From Planctomycetota bacterium (GTDB taxonomy: Bacteria; Planctomycetota; UBA1135; GCA-002686595): a stretch of DNA of 64,000 nucleotides. Below are positions 37,554-46,378 of the stretch, in pieces (the stretch's first letter is position 1; every line of letters begins with the position of its first letter). Below the pieces are notes generated by a model. The model did not search any database, had not been told where the DNA came from, and saw only the letters and a program-made list of their open reading frames with translations. The stretch is from assembly GCA_016714045.1 (NCBI GenBank), contig JADJNY010000001.1:965307-1029306 (forward strand), read 5' to 3'. The position numbers were made by a program, and so were the translations under genes.

Positions 37554-39023
37554 ATGACCGCCGCACCGACGAGCTCCCCGCGCTTCGACGCCGCGCCGCG
37601 CGGCGTGCGCACGGGCTTCGAGTACGTCGAGGGCTGGGGCATGGCGGTCGGCGCGCACGCGCGCGTCCTGCGGCCGCGCGGCGTCGACGAGCTGCGCGCC
37701 GCGTTCGCCGGCGCGCGAGAGAACGGAACGAAGCTCGCGCTGCGCGGCTCGGGCTGCAGCTACGGCGACGCCAGCGTGAACGAGCGCGGCGCGGTCGTGG
37801 ACGTGCGCGGGATGAACCGCATCCTCGCGTGGGATCCGCGCACCGGGATCGCCGAGTGCGAGCCTGGCGTCACGCTCGAGCAATTGTGGAAGACGATCCT
37901 CGCCGACGGGTGGTGGCCGCGCGTCGTCAGCGGGACGATGTTCCCGACGCTCGCCGGCGCCGCGGCGATGAACATCCACGGCAAGAACAACTTCGCTGTG
38001 GGCACGATCGGCGACGCGGTGCGCGAGTTCGACCTCGTGACGCCGACGGGCGAGCTCCTGACCTGCGACCGCGAGCGCAACGCCGACGTGTTCCACGCCG
38101 CGATCGGCGGCTTCGGCATGCTCGGCAGCTTCGCGCGGATCGTGCTCGAGACGAAGCGTGTCCACTCGGGCGAGCTCGAGGTGCGCGGCATCAGCGTGCC
38201 GGGCCTCGCCGAAGCGATGGAGGAGATGGACGCGCGCACGCAGGACGCGGACTACCTCGTCGCGTGGCTCGACGCGTTCGCGGAAGGCGATCGCATTGGG
38301 CGCGGACTGATCCACGAGGCGCGCTACCTCGCGCCGGGCGCGGACCCCGCGCCGGAACGCACGCTCACCGTCGCGCACCAGGAGCTCCCACCGAACATCC
38401 TCGGCGTGCCGAAGTCCGAGGTCTGGCGCGCGCTGCGCCTCCTGAACCACGACGCGGGGATGCGCGCACTGAACGCGCTCAAGTACCAGATGGGCCGGCT
38501 CGAGGAGCAGAAGGGCTGGTACCGCCAGTCGCACGCGGGCTTCGCGTTCCTCCTCGACTACGTGCCGAACTGGAAGTGGGCCTACGGACGGCGCGCGGGC
38601 CACGGGTTGATCCAGTACCAGGCGTTCGTGCCGAAGGAGACGGCCTACGACGTCCTGCGCGACGTGTTCGCGTCGAGCCAGCGCGCGGGCATCGTGCCGT
38701 ACCTCGCGGTGTTGAAGCGTTACCGGCCCGACCCGTTCTGGTTGACGCACGCCGTCGACGGGTGGAGCCTCGCGCTCGACTACAAGGTGACGCCCGCGAC
38801 GCGCGACGCCCTGTGGCGGCACTGCCACGCGCTCACCGACCGTGTGCTCGACGGCGGCGGGCGCTTCTACTTCGCGAAGGACCTCGTCCTGCGGCCCGGC
38901 GACGCGCGGCGGATGTTCCCCGCGCAGCGGCTCGCGGAGTTCGCCGCGCTGAAGAGGAAGCTCGACCCCGATCGGCTGCTCGAGACGAACCTCGCGCGGC
39001 GCGTCTTCGACGGCGCGTGGTGA
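37554..39023 (+). CDS. DprE1-like FAD-dependent oxidase/dehydrogenase
   Basis: 489 residues of the VAO/FAD_binding_4 family. FAD-domain markers: LRGSGCSYGDASVNERG, GVTLEQLWKTIL, FPTLAGAAAMNIHGKNNFAV and IGGFGMLGSFARIVL; substrate-domain markers LIQYQAFVPKET and GGRFYFAKDLVL (Lys as in DprE1). The Cys targeted by benzothiazinones in M. tuberculosis (GWNICVDF) is Ala here (GWSLALDYKV). Pairs with the upstream DprE2-like SDR. Confidence 0.8.
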   Translation: MTAAPTSSPRFDAAPRGVRTGFEYVEGWGMAVGAHARVLRPRGVDELRAAFAGARENGTKLALRGSGCSYGDASVNERGAVVDVRGMNRILAWDPRTGIAECEPGVTLEQLWKTILADGWWPRVVSGTMFPTLAGAAAMNIHGKNNFAVGTIGDAVREFDLVTPTGELLTCDRERNADVFHAAIGGFGMLGSFARIVLETKRVHSGELEVRGISVPGLAEAMEEMDARTQDADYLVAWLDAFAEGDRIGRGLIHEARYLAPGADPAPERTLTVAHQELPPNILGVPKSEVWRALRLLNHDAGMRALNALKYQMGRLEEQKGWYRQSHAGFAFLLDYVPNWKWAYGRRAGHGLIQYQAFVPKETAYDVLRDVFASSQRAGIVPYLAVLKRYRPDPFWLTHAVDGWSLALDYKVTPATRDALWRHCHALTDRVLDGGGRFYFAKDLVLRPGDARRMFPAQRLAEFAALKRKLDPDRLLETNLARRVFDGAW

Positions 39024-39051
39024 GCTTTCGCTCGCGCGCGGCGCCGCGACC

Positions 39052-39777
39052 TCAATCGTGCTCGGCCCACGCGCGCTCCGCGTCGACCTGCACGCAGCGG
39101 TCTTCCTCCGCGATCCACGCCGTGAGCTTCCCGCCCCACACGCAGCCCGTGTCGAGGCCCCGCACCTGCGGCCGCACGACGAGCCCCGCGCGCGCCCAGT
39201 GCCCGAACACGACGGTGCGACGTTCCTCCGCGCGCGGCGGCCAGAACTCGTACCACGGTCGGAACGGCGGCGCGGGCTCGGGCCAGTCGCTCGCGGGCCG
39301 CGCGCCGTCCGCGGCGCAGTAGCGCGCGCTCACCGCGAACGAGAGTTCGGTGCTCTCGACGAGCGGGTCGAGCCCCACGAGCGCGCGTACGGGGTCTCTC
39401 CAGCTCGGATGAACCCCCGCGTGCACGAGCAGCGCGTCGTTCCAAGCTCGCACGAACGGCCGCGCCGCGAGCCACGCGAAGAGCTCGTCGCGATCGTCCG
39501 CGCGGAGTAGCGTCTCGAGCGTGTCGCGCTTCCCCGCCTGGCGCAGCCCCCTCGCGACGCGCAGCGCGTGCACGTCGTGGTTCCCGAGCACGCCGCCCGC
39601 GCCGAGGTCGCGGCACAGACGCAAGACGCCGGCCGAGTCGGGCCCGCGGTTCACGAAGTCGCCGCACGGGTGGAGCTCGTCCGCGGCCGGGTCGAAGCGC
39701 ACGAGCGCGAGGAGGCGCTCGAGTTCGACGCGACACCCCTGCACGTCGCCGATGAAGATCCTGCGGCGCGCGCTCAC
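39052..39777 (-). CDS. Symmetrical diadenosine-tetraphosphatase (ApaH)-like phosphatase
   Basis: Metallophosphatase of the PPP/ApaH group, 241 residues from GTG 39777. Motifs: RRIFIGDVQGCRVEL (GDxxG), CGDFVNRGPDSAGVL (GDxVxRG), GVLGNHDVHALRV (GNH[DE]) and LLVHAGVHPSW, VVFGHWA with active-site His. Hydrolyses Ap4A-type dinucleotides or may act as a protein phosphatase. Convergent with the DprE1-like gene. Confidence 0.85.
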   Translation of the reverse strand: MSARRRIFIGDVQGCRVELERLLALVRFDPAADELHPCGDFVNRGPDSAGVLRLCRDLGAGGVLGNHDVHALRVARGLRQAGKRDTLETLLRADDRDELFAWLAARPFVRAWNDALLVHAGVHPSWRDPVRALVGLDPLVESTELSFAVSARYCAADGARPASDWPEPAPPFRPWYEFWPPRAEERRTVVFGHWARAGLVVRPQVRGLDTGCVWGGKLTAWIAEEDRCVQVDAERAWAEHD

Positions 39778-39823
39778 GTGTGCTGGGCTCCGCCGTCCGT
39801 GCCGCGGGCTCGTCGCGCGCCGT

Positions 39824-40477
39824 TCACGGCGTCGAGTAGAGCCGCGCGCGGCCCGCACCGTGCCCGATGAGCAGCCCGAGCGACTCGAGGCGCACGAACG
39901 CGCGCCGTGCGCGCGTTTCGCCGATGTTGAACGCCTGCCCGAAGCGCGCGACGGTCGCGCGCCCCGCGGGGTGCGCGGCGTTCGGCGCCTGCTTCGCGAC
40001 CCAGTCGAGGATCGACTGCTCGAGCGGCGTGAGTCCCTTGCGCGAGCGCTTGTCGAGCTCGAGCGCGCGCAACGTCGGCCCGTCCGCGACGCGGTTGCTC
40101 GCGCCGACGCGCACGACGAACTCCGTCGTCCCGTCGGGGAACACGACGGCGTGCGGGCGCTCCTTCGAAAAGGGGACGCGGCACGCGACGACGCGCGGAC
40201 CGTGCACCTCGACGACCTGGAGCTGCACGCGCAGCGCGGGCCGCAGCCACTCGATCGTGAGCTCGGAGAGCTTCGTGCACACGTCGTCGGGGTGGTGGAC
40301 GCCGTGGACGCGGCCCGTGTCCGTGACGCCGACGAGGAGCAGGCCGCCGCTCGTGTTCGCGAAGGCGCAGAGCGTGCGCGCGGCGCGCTCCTCGCGCGGC
40401 AGGCGGCGCTTGAACTCGAGGCGCGAACCATCGCCGCGGCCCAGGCACGAAAGGAGGTCGTCGGGGGACAGGTTCAC
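39824..40477 (-). CDS. AlbA_2 (Schlafen-like) domain transcriptional regulator
   Basis: 217 residues from GTG 40477. N-terminal AlbA_2/AAA_4 domain: EFKRRLPREERAARTLCAFA, NTSGGLLLVGVTDTGRVHGV, then a winged-helix-like C-terminal region (SILDWVAKQAPN ... FNIGETRARRAFVRLESLGL). These proteins are predicted DNA- or RNA-binding regulators. Longer starts upstream in the same frame would cover a low-complexity region overlapping the promoter of the next small gene and are not preferred. Confidence 0.75.
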   Translation of the reverse strand: MNLSPDDLLSCLGRGDGSRLEFKRRLPREERAARTLCAFANTSGGLLLVGVTDTGRVHGVHHPDDVCTKLSELTIEWLRPALRVQLQVVEVHGPRVVACRVPFSKERPHAVVFPDGTTEFVVRVGASNRVADGPTLRALELDKRSRKGLTPLEQSILDWVAKQAPNAAHPAGRATVARFGQAFNIGETRARRAFVRLESLGLLIGHGAGRARLYSTP

Positions 40478-40642
40478 GGGCCGAGAGGGTAGCGAGCGCT
40501 CCGCGCGGAAGGCGATGCCGCCGGACCCCGCGCGCGCCGATTCGGGAGCCGGGCGCGCCGCGCCGCGCGACCGCCGGCCCCGGGGCGGCCTCCGGGTGGG
40601 CGGCGGCGGCCCCGGGCGGAAGCACGGAGCGCGTCGACGGGC

Positions 40643-40671
40643 TTGCGCTCCCCGAGGTCGACCGGTACAAC
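40643..40671 (+). promoter_or_regulatory. Predicted promoter of the small basic protein gene
   Basis: TTGCGC (40643-40648), 17-nt spacer, TACAAC (40666-40671). The start point would be near 40678, giving a leader of about 48 nt with AGGAG ahead of the ATG at 40726. Confidence 0.5.
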
Positions 40672-40725
40672 GTTGCGCTTTCCAATCGGCATTCGAAGCC
40701 GCACGAGAACCCCAGGAGACCTCCG

Positions 40726-40839
40726 ATGGCACGCGCCCGTTACCGCTGCAAGAAGCCCACCCGTGGCAAGTACCTGCCCCGCAAGATGGGGATGGGGTCC
40801 GGCCGCGAGCGCGCGCTGGGCAAGAAGCGTCGCGGTTGA
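40726..40839 (+). CDS. Very small, very basic protein (37 aa)
   Basis: 37 residues starting MARARYRCKKPTRGKYLPRK and ending GRERALGKKRRG: 16 Arg/Lys, no acidic residue except one Glu. It has a clear AGGAG eight bases before the ATG and a plausible promoter at the right distance. Composition suggests an RNA-binding or ribosome-associated protein; it does not match bL36, bTHX or S21 as I remember them. It is on the + strand between the AlbA_2 gene and an EamA transporter. Confidence 0.6.
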   Translation: MARARYRCKKPTRGKYLPRKMGMGSGRERALGKKRRG

Positions 40840-40896
40840 TCCCGTGAGCGCGGCCCGGGGCCGTCCTCGCGCCTCGTCCGCCGCCCTGCCGCGCCC

Positions 40897-41832
40897 GTGA
40901 TCTCGTCGACCCTGGCCTCGTTCGCCGCGCTGGGCGCGGCGTTCACGTGGGGGCTGGGGTCGCTCCTTTTCTCGCGCTCGCTCGCGCACGTCCCGGCGCG
41001 CGAGCCGCTGTCGCCGGCGGCCGCGAACCTCTTCAAGAACCTGCTCGCGCTCGGCCTGTTCGCGGGCGCGGCCATCGGACTCGGCGAGGCGCTCCCGCCG
41101 CTCGCGGCGTGGCCCCGTTTGCTCGTCTCGGGCGCCTTCGGCTTCGCGCTCGGCGACACGCTCTACTTCGCGGCGTTGCCGCGCATCGGCGTGCAGAAGA
41201 GCGCGATGTTGGGCGAGCTGAACGTGCCGTTCACGGCGTCGCTCTCCTTCGTCTTCCTCGGAGAGCGCTTCGCTCCCTGGCTCCTCGCGGCGATGGCGGT
41301 CGTGCTGCTCGGCGTCACGGTCGTCGTGAGCGAGGCCCCGAAAGTGGACTCGGCGCCGAGTTCGCGCGCGCGGGCTGGCGTGGCGTGCGCGATCGGCGCG
41401 GCGCTGTTCCAGTCGCTCGGGGTGCTCGTGGGGCACGCGGGCATGGAGGGCGCTGGCGTGCTCGGTGGGACGATCGTGCGCATGCTCGGCGGCTGCGCCG
41501 CGGCGTTCGCCGTCGCGCCGATCGGCGCGTGGATCGCGCGCGAGCGCCCGACCCGCGAGTGGGCGCGGCTCGTGCGACCGATCACGGACCGAGCACTGTG
41601 GAAACCGCTCGGGCTCGCGGCGCTGTTCGGGTCCGTGCTCGGCTTGCCGCTCTTCCACCTGGCGCTGCGCGAGCTCGACCCGGGCCTCGCGATGGTGCTC
41701 TTCGCGACGACGCCGCTCTTCACGTTGCCGATCACGCGCTTCTTCGGCGAGCACCACGGGGCGCGCGCCTGGATCGGCAGCTGGCTCGGCTTCGCCGGTG
41801 TCGCGTGGATCGTCTGGCTCGTGCAGCGCTAG
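40897..41832 (+). CDS. EamA/DMT-family transporter
   Basis: 311 residues from GTG 40897, ten predicted helices in two EamA repeats (AAFTWGLGSLLFSRSLAH; LGELNVPFTASLSFVFLGE; VLFATTPLFTLPITRFFGE). No SD is evident. A second DMT transporter besides the one at 31616. Substrate unknown. Confidence 0.85.
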   Translation: MISSTLASFAALGAAFTWGLGSLLFSRSLAHVPAREPLSPAAANLFKNLLALGLFAGAAIGLGEALPPLAAWPRLLVSGAFGFALGDTLYFAALPRIGVQKSAMLGELNVPFTASLSFVFLGERFAPWLLAAMAVVLLGVTVVVSEAPKVDSAPSSRARAGVACAIGAALFQSLGVLVGHAGMEGAGVLGGTIVRMLGGCAAAFAVAPIGAWIARERPTREWARLVRPITDRALWKPLGLAALFGSVLGLPLFHLALRELDPGLAMVLFATTPLFTLPITRFFGEHHGARAWIGSWLGFAGVAWIVWLVQR

Positions 41833-41835
41833 CGA

Positions 41836-41943
41836 TCAGTAGGGCACGCACCAGGCCGCGATCACCGAGATCCAGACGGAGCAGCCGACGAGCAGGGCGA
41901 GCAGCAGGATCTCGACGGAACGGCGGACGAATTCGGGGGACAT
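41836..41943 (-). CDS. Single-pass membrane mini-protein (35 aa)
   Basis: 35 residues, MSPEFVRRSVEILLLALLVG then CSVWISVIAAWCVPY, with one transmembrane helix and two Cys. A perfect GAGGAGG (complement of 41952-41946 region) lies seven bases before the ATG, one of the strongest ribosome sites in the window. It is convergent with the EamA gene and too short for automatic ORF calling. It resembles CydX/KdpF-type accessory peptides in size only. Confidence 0.6.
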   Translation of the reverse strand: MSPEFVRRSVEILLLALLVGCSVWISVIAAWCVPY

Positions 41944-42115
41944 GGGAACCTCCTCGATGGCGCGCCGTGGGGTCGGCGCACGGTTACCAAGCTTTCCGAA
42001 CTGGGCTCCGTTCGGCGGGGCGCGGCCCGCGCGGACGTGCGCCTCTCGTGTCCGAACTCGTGCCGGACCGCCGCTTTGCGCGCGTCGCGACTTCGGGAAG
42101 CCCCGGAGAATCGTG

Positions 42116-44140
42116 TCAGGAGCGCGGCCGGGCGAGGAGCGCCAGGAAGCCGGCGATGCTCAGGAACGCGAGCTCGGGCCGCGCGAGCACCGGCCACGTG
42201 TCGGAGAGCGCCACGAGCGCGTTGTAGCTCGCGTGGAGCGCGATGCACGGCCACAGACTGCGCGTGCGCGCCGCGACGCACGTCAGCACCGCGCCGAGCA
42301 CGCCGGTCGGCAGGAAGCGGTAGATCGACGCGTGCGCCGCGCCGAAGAGCACGAACTCGTACGCGGCGCACTTCCACAGCGGGAGATCCCGTTTCAGGCC
42401 GGAGTACAGCGCGCCGCGGAAGAAAAGCTCTTCGCCGATCGCGGGGAGCAGCGCGAGGAGCACGACCATCGCCCACGTCGGCATCGCGACGAGCTCGCGC
42501 AAGAGCCCCTGCGTGCCGGAGTCGGCGGGCATCGGCAGGACGCGCTCCTGCCACGCGAAGAGCTGCATCGACACCTGCTGCAACGCGGGGGCGAGCAGCA
42601 CCGCGCCCGCGACGTGCAGCGGGTTCGGCGCGCGCAATGCGAACGCTTCGGCGAGCGTCTCCTTCGCGCGCCGCGCAGTCCCGCGCGCGGAGAGCCACGC
42701 GAGCAGCGGCACCAGCACGAGCAGCGTGAGCACGAGTCCGGGGACGAGGCTCCACGCCTGCAGCGACCCGCCGATCAGGTAGATCGCGAAGACGCACAGG
42801 ACGCCCCAGCGCAGCGCGGCGCGGGACTGGACCTCGCGGCGCGCGTCCTCGTTCTCGTCGCCCGCTGTCGACAGGACGCGCTCGGCGTCGAGCGCGTGTC
42901 CGACGCGTGAGAGGGCCAGGGCGGCCCACGCCGAGTTCGCGACGTACATCCAGGCGACGAGCCCCGGCGCGAGCTCGCCGCGCAGCGCGTCGCGCACGCA
43001 GAGCGCGGGCCCCGCGAGCGGCAGCGCCGCGAGCAGGAGATCGAGCTCCACGTCCTGCTGCGTCGCGAGCAAGGTCGGCAGCACCGCGAGCAGCATCAGC
43101 GGCAGGAGCAGGTTCTGTCCCTCGCGGAACGTGCGCGCGCGGCCGCAGGTGAGGCACAGGAGCGCGCACAAGAGCACCGCGGCCGGCAGGAACACGAACG
43201 CGGCCGCCGCGAGTCTCCCCGCGCCGACGGCGATCGCGCTGCCGCCCGACTCCGGCCCGAGTCCCGGCAGGCCGCCGAGACCGAGCGCCATGCTCCCGAG
43301 GATGCTCGCCGCGTTGAACACGAGCGTCGAGAGCGCCGTCGCGAGCACGGCAGCGAACTTCGCGGCCACGATCGTGCGCGCGGGCACGGGCTGCACGAGC
43401 AGCGTCTCCAGCGTGCCGGCCTCGCGCTCGCCCGCGAACGCGGAGAGCGCCGCGTACGAACCGCCCGAGAGCAGCACGAGCACCGCGATCAAGGGCAGCA
43501 GGCGGCCGAGCGCCGCGCCGGAGAGGTCTTCCGCGCTCGCGACGTCGACGGCGCGCGGCTCCAGGCCCGCGGCTGGATCGGCGCCGAGGACTTGGACGAG
43601 CTTCTCGTGCGCCAGCTCCGCGTGCAGCGCCTCGAGCGCCTTCGTCGCGCGTCGGCGCGCCTCGTTGGACAGGTCGCGCGTGCTGTCGAACCAGGCGCGC
43701 AGTTCGAGCCCCGGCGCCTCGTCGATCGCGATCGCAGCGACGAACGCGTCGGCGCCCGAGGCGAGGACCTGGCTCGCGGCGGCCTGCTCGCGCTGGTACG
43801 CCTCGAGGGTGCCCTTCGCGAGCTCGGGCTCGAGCGCCTGCAGTGCCGAGGCGTCGCCGTCGACGACGCGGAGTTGTGCCTCCTGTGCGAGCAGCTCGCG
43901 GTATCGTCGCGGCGATCTCCTCGGGCGCGCGCGACAGATCGAGCGCGACGCCACCTGGCGCGCCTCGAGCGTCTCGCGCGACACCCGTTCGAGCCAGCGC
44001 TGCCCGAAGAAGAAGAGCGGGTAGAGCAGCACCGGGAGCACGATCGCGGAGAAGAGCGCGCGCCGGTCGCGCACGAGTCCCAGGAACTCGCTCCGGAGCA
44101 CCGCGGTGAACTGGCCGCGCGCGTTCGTGCGCTCCGCCAT
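42116..44140 (-). CDS. ABC-2 permease fused to a CPBP intramembrane protease (local frame excursion 43905-43955)
   Basis: 674 residues. N-terminal NatB-like permease (FTAVLRSEFLGLVRDRRALF, helices, AGEREAGTLETLLVQPVPAR), then a second membrane part with CPBP signatures: EELFFRGALYSGLKRD (EExxxR), FGAAHASIYRF and LHASYNALV. Around residues 62-78 an Arg-rich stretch (SRSICRARPRRSPRR) differs from the family; reading one frame over gives VALDLSRAPEEIAATI, so two compensating indels are likely. Permease/CPBP fusions are known. Last gene of the exporter operon. Confidence 0.82.
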   Translation of the reverse strand: MAERTNARGQFTAVLRSEFLGLVRDRRALFSAIVLPVLLYPLFFFGQRWLERVSRETLEARQVASRSICRARPRRSPRRYRELLAQEAQLRVVDGDASALQALEPELAKGTLEAYQREQAAASQVLASGADAFVAAIAIDEAPGLELRAWFDSTRDLSNEARRRATKALEALHAELAHEKLVQVLGADPAAGLEPRAVDVASAEDLSGAALGRLLPLIAVLVLLSGGSYAALSAFAGEREAGTLETLLVQPVPARTIVAAKFAAVLATALSTLVFNAASILGSMALGLGGLPGLGPESGGSAIAVGAGRLAAAAFVFLPAAVLLCALLCLTCGRARTFREGQNLLLPLMLLAVLPTLLATQQDVELDLLLAALPLAGPALCVRDALRGELAPGLVAWMYVANSAWAALALSRVGHALDAERVLSTAGDENEDARREVQSRAALRWGVLCVFAIYLIGGSLQAWSLVPGLVLTLLVLVPLLAWLSARGTARRAKETLAEAFALRAPNPLHVAGAVLLAPALQQVSMQLFAWQERVLPMPADSGTQGLLRELVAMPTWAMVVLLALLPAIGEELFFRGALYSGLKRDLPLWKCAAYEFVLFGAAHASIYRFLPTGVLGAVLTCVAARTRSLWPCIALHASYNALVALSDTWPVLARPELAFLSIAGFLALLARPRS

Positions 44141-44144
44141 CGCG

Positions 44145-44963
44145 TCAGACGCTCCGTCCGCGCGCGGCGGCCGCGTCCGGGTCCTCGCCCGCGCGGCGCA
44201 CGAGCTCCTTGAACACGTCTTCGAGCCACGTCTTGCCCGTGCGCTCGCGCAGCTCGTCCTTCGTGCCGACGTCGAGCACGCGCCCGTGGAAGATGACGCC
44301 GATCCGGTCGCACAGGCGCTCCGCTTCCGAGAGCACGTGCGTGCTGAACAGGACGCAGCGGCCCGCGCTGCGGCGCGATTCGACGAAGTCGATCATCGCG
44401 GAGCTCGCGAGGATGTCGAGCCCGGTCGTCGGCTCGTCGAGGATCAGCGCGGGCGGGTCGTGGAGCACCGCGCGCGCGATCGAGACCTTCTGCTTCTGTC
44501 CGGTGGAGAGCGCTTCGCAGCGGCCGTCGGCGTAGTCGCGCATCGAGAAGGCGTCGACGAGCTCCTCGATGCGCGCGTCGAGCGCGTCGCCCGTGAGGCC
44601 GTGGAGCTTCCCGAAGTACGCGAGCGTCTCGCGCGGCGAGAGCCGCGGGTAGAGCCCGGTGGAGCCCGAGAGGAAGCCGAGGCGCCGGCGCGCTTCGAGC
44701 GGGTCGCGCGCGACGTCGACGCCGTCGATGCGCGCCGTGCCCGCGCTCGGCGCGAGGATCGTCGCGAGCATGCGCAGCGTGGTCGTCTTGCCTGCGCCGT
44801 TCGGTCCGAGCAGGCCGAAGATTTCGCCGCGCCGACAGTCGAGGTCGATGCCGCGCACGGCCTTCACGACGCCGCGTTTGGGGTCGACGAAGCTCTTCTC
44901 GAGGCCGATCGCTTCGATCGCGATGGGGGCCGCGCCGCGCGGCGGATACGGGCTCGCGCTCAT
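44145..44963 (-). CDS. ABC transporter ATPase (NatA-like)
   Basis: 272 residues. Walker A GLLGPNGAGKTTTLRML, signature LSTGQKQKVSIARA, Walker B ALILDEPTTGLD, switch His in VLFSTHVLSEAE. Long-form NatA type, energising the two permease subunits on either side. ATGA overlap with the upstream permease; 4 nt to the fusion gene. Confidence 0.93.
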   Translation of the reverse strand: MSASPYPPRGAAPIAIEAIGLEKSFVDPKRGVVKAVRGIDLDCRRGEIFGLLGPNGAGKTTTLRMLATILAPSAGTARIDGVDVARDPLEARRRLGFLSGSTGLYPRLSPRETLAYFGKLHGLTGDALDARIEELVDAFSMRDYADGRCEALSTGQKQKVSIARAVLHDPPALILDEPTTGLDILASSAMIDFVESRRSAGRCVLFSTHVLSEAERLCDRIGVIFHGRVLDVGTKDELRERTGKTWLEDVFKELVRRAGEDPDAAAARGRSV

Positions 44964-46378
44964 CGTCCGCCTCCGAACAGCCCCGAGAACCACGCGCCGA
45001 CGCCGCCCGAGCCCGATCGCTCGGGCGCGAACAAGGACTCGCGCGAGAGCAGCTTCACGCTGGCCCAGATCGCGAAGAGTGCGCTCGCGGCGAGCGACGC
45101 CGCGGTGATCGCGTACTCGAGCGGCAACGACTCGCCGTTCAAGAGCGCGCGGAAGGCCAGGACGACGTTGACGACGGGCACGCACGCGAGCCCGGGCGTG
45201 AGCTCGAGGTTGGGGATCGCGCCGGCCATCGCGGGGAGGATGAACACCATCTGGACGGGGCCGAGGAGCGCCTGGCCTTCCTTGAACGTGCGCGCGAAGG
45301 ACGCGATGCCGACGAGCGCGGCGCTGACGAAGAACGCGAAGAGCAGCGCGAGCGGCGCGATCGACGCGAACGCCGCGAGCGGCACCTCGATCTGCACGTC
45401 GCCGCCGCGCGGGAGCATCTGCAGGAGGTGCCCCGCGGAGAGCGCGAGCGCGAAGAGGTTGAGGCTGGTCGCGACGATCGCGCCCGTGCACACCGCGAGG
45501 ATCTTCCCCTGGTGGACGGCGCGGCGCGGGACGGGGAGGAGCAACGTCGTCTCCGCCGTGTTGCGCTCGCGCTCGCCCGCCGTGACGTCGACCGCTGGGA
45601 AGAACGCGCCGAGCACGCACATGACGACGAGCAGCATGGGCAGGACGAAGGACAAGAGGTACGCGCCCTGGTCCTTCTGCGGCGCGACGTCGCGCGGCGG
45701 CGCGAGTCGGAACGGCTCGAGCGCCTCGGACGGAGTTCCCGCCGGGAGCCGCGCGGCGCGCAGTCCGTCGACGAAGGGCGGGATGCGCTCGACGACGCGC
45801 CGCCGCGCGAGCTCCGACGCGGTCTGCGTGCTGTCGTAGTAGACGGTCAGGCGCGCGTTGTCGTCGGCGGACGCGCGTGCGTCGTCGACACTCGCCGCGC
45901 TCGGCACGAAGACGACGGCGTCGGGGAGGTCGCGCGCCTCGTCCTCGGTCGCGGCGTGCGAGCGCGCCTCGGCCCACTCCCGCGCCGCCGCGGCGTCGAG
46001 CGGCTGGCGCACGGGGCCGACGCGCACGCGGTCGATCGCGGCGAGGCGCCGGCGCAGCGCGTCGTCCGCCGCGGGGTCGTCGCGGGAGGTCGGCCGCAGC
46101 GCGAGGGCGTCGGAGAGCCCGTCGGGGATCCGCGCGTCGCCCGCGGCCGCGAGGCCGACTTGGACCTCGGTGTGCTCGCGGCGGCCCTGCACGAAGAGCG
46201 ACGCCTGGATCAGACACCAGAACAGGAACGGATAGAGCGCGATCGGGAGGACGATCGTGTAGAGCGTCGTCTGCCGGTCGCGGAACGCCGCGCGCAGCTC
46301 CTTCGCGGCGACCCACAGCGTCGCGCGTCCGACCGAGGGCGCGCGGCTATCGCGCGCCGGCGTGTTCGCGCCGCTCAT
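44960..46378 (-). CDS. ABC transporter permease (NatB-like)
   Basis: 472 residues, ABC-2 type with one N-terminal helix (LYTIVLPIALYPFLFWCLIQ), a large extracytoplasmic domain (about residues 50-240) and a six-helix C-terminal bundle (LLSFVLPMLLVVMCVLGAFF...; AGERERNTAETTLLLPVPRR before it). Start and stop overlap its neighbours by ATGA. Works with the NatA-like ATPase, probably in export of a cation, lipid or peptide. Confidence 0.88.
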   Translation of the reverse strand: MSGANTPARDSRAPSVGRATLWVAAKELRAAFRDRQTTLYTIVLPIALYPFLFWCLIQASLFVQGRREHTEVQVGLAAAGDARIPDGLSDALALRPTSRDDPAADDALRRRLAAIDRVRVGPVRQPLDAAAAREWAEARSHAATEDEARDLPDAVVFVPSAASVDDARASADDNARLTVYYDSTQTASELARRRVVERIPPFVDGLRAARLPAGTPSEALEPFRLAPPRDVAPQKDQGAYLLSFVLPMLLVVMCVLGAFFPAVDVTAGERERNTAETTLLLPVPRRAVHQGKILAVCTGAIVATSLNLFALALSAGHLLQMLPRGGDVQIEVPLAAFASIAPLALLFAFFVSAALVGIASFARTFKEGQALLGPVQMVFILPAMAGAIPNLELTPGLACVPVVNVVLAFRALLNGESLPLEYAITAASLAASALFAIWASVKLLSRESLFAPERSGSGGVGAWFSGLFGGGR

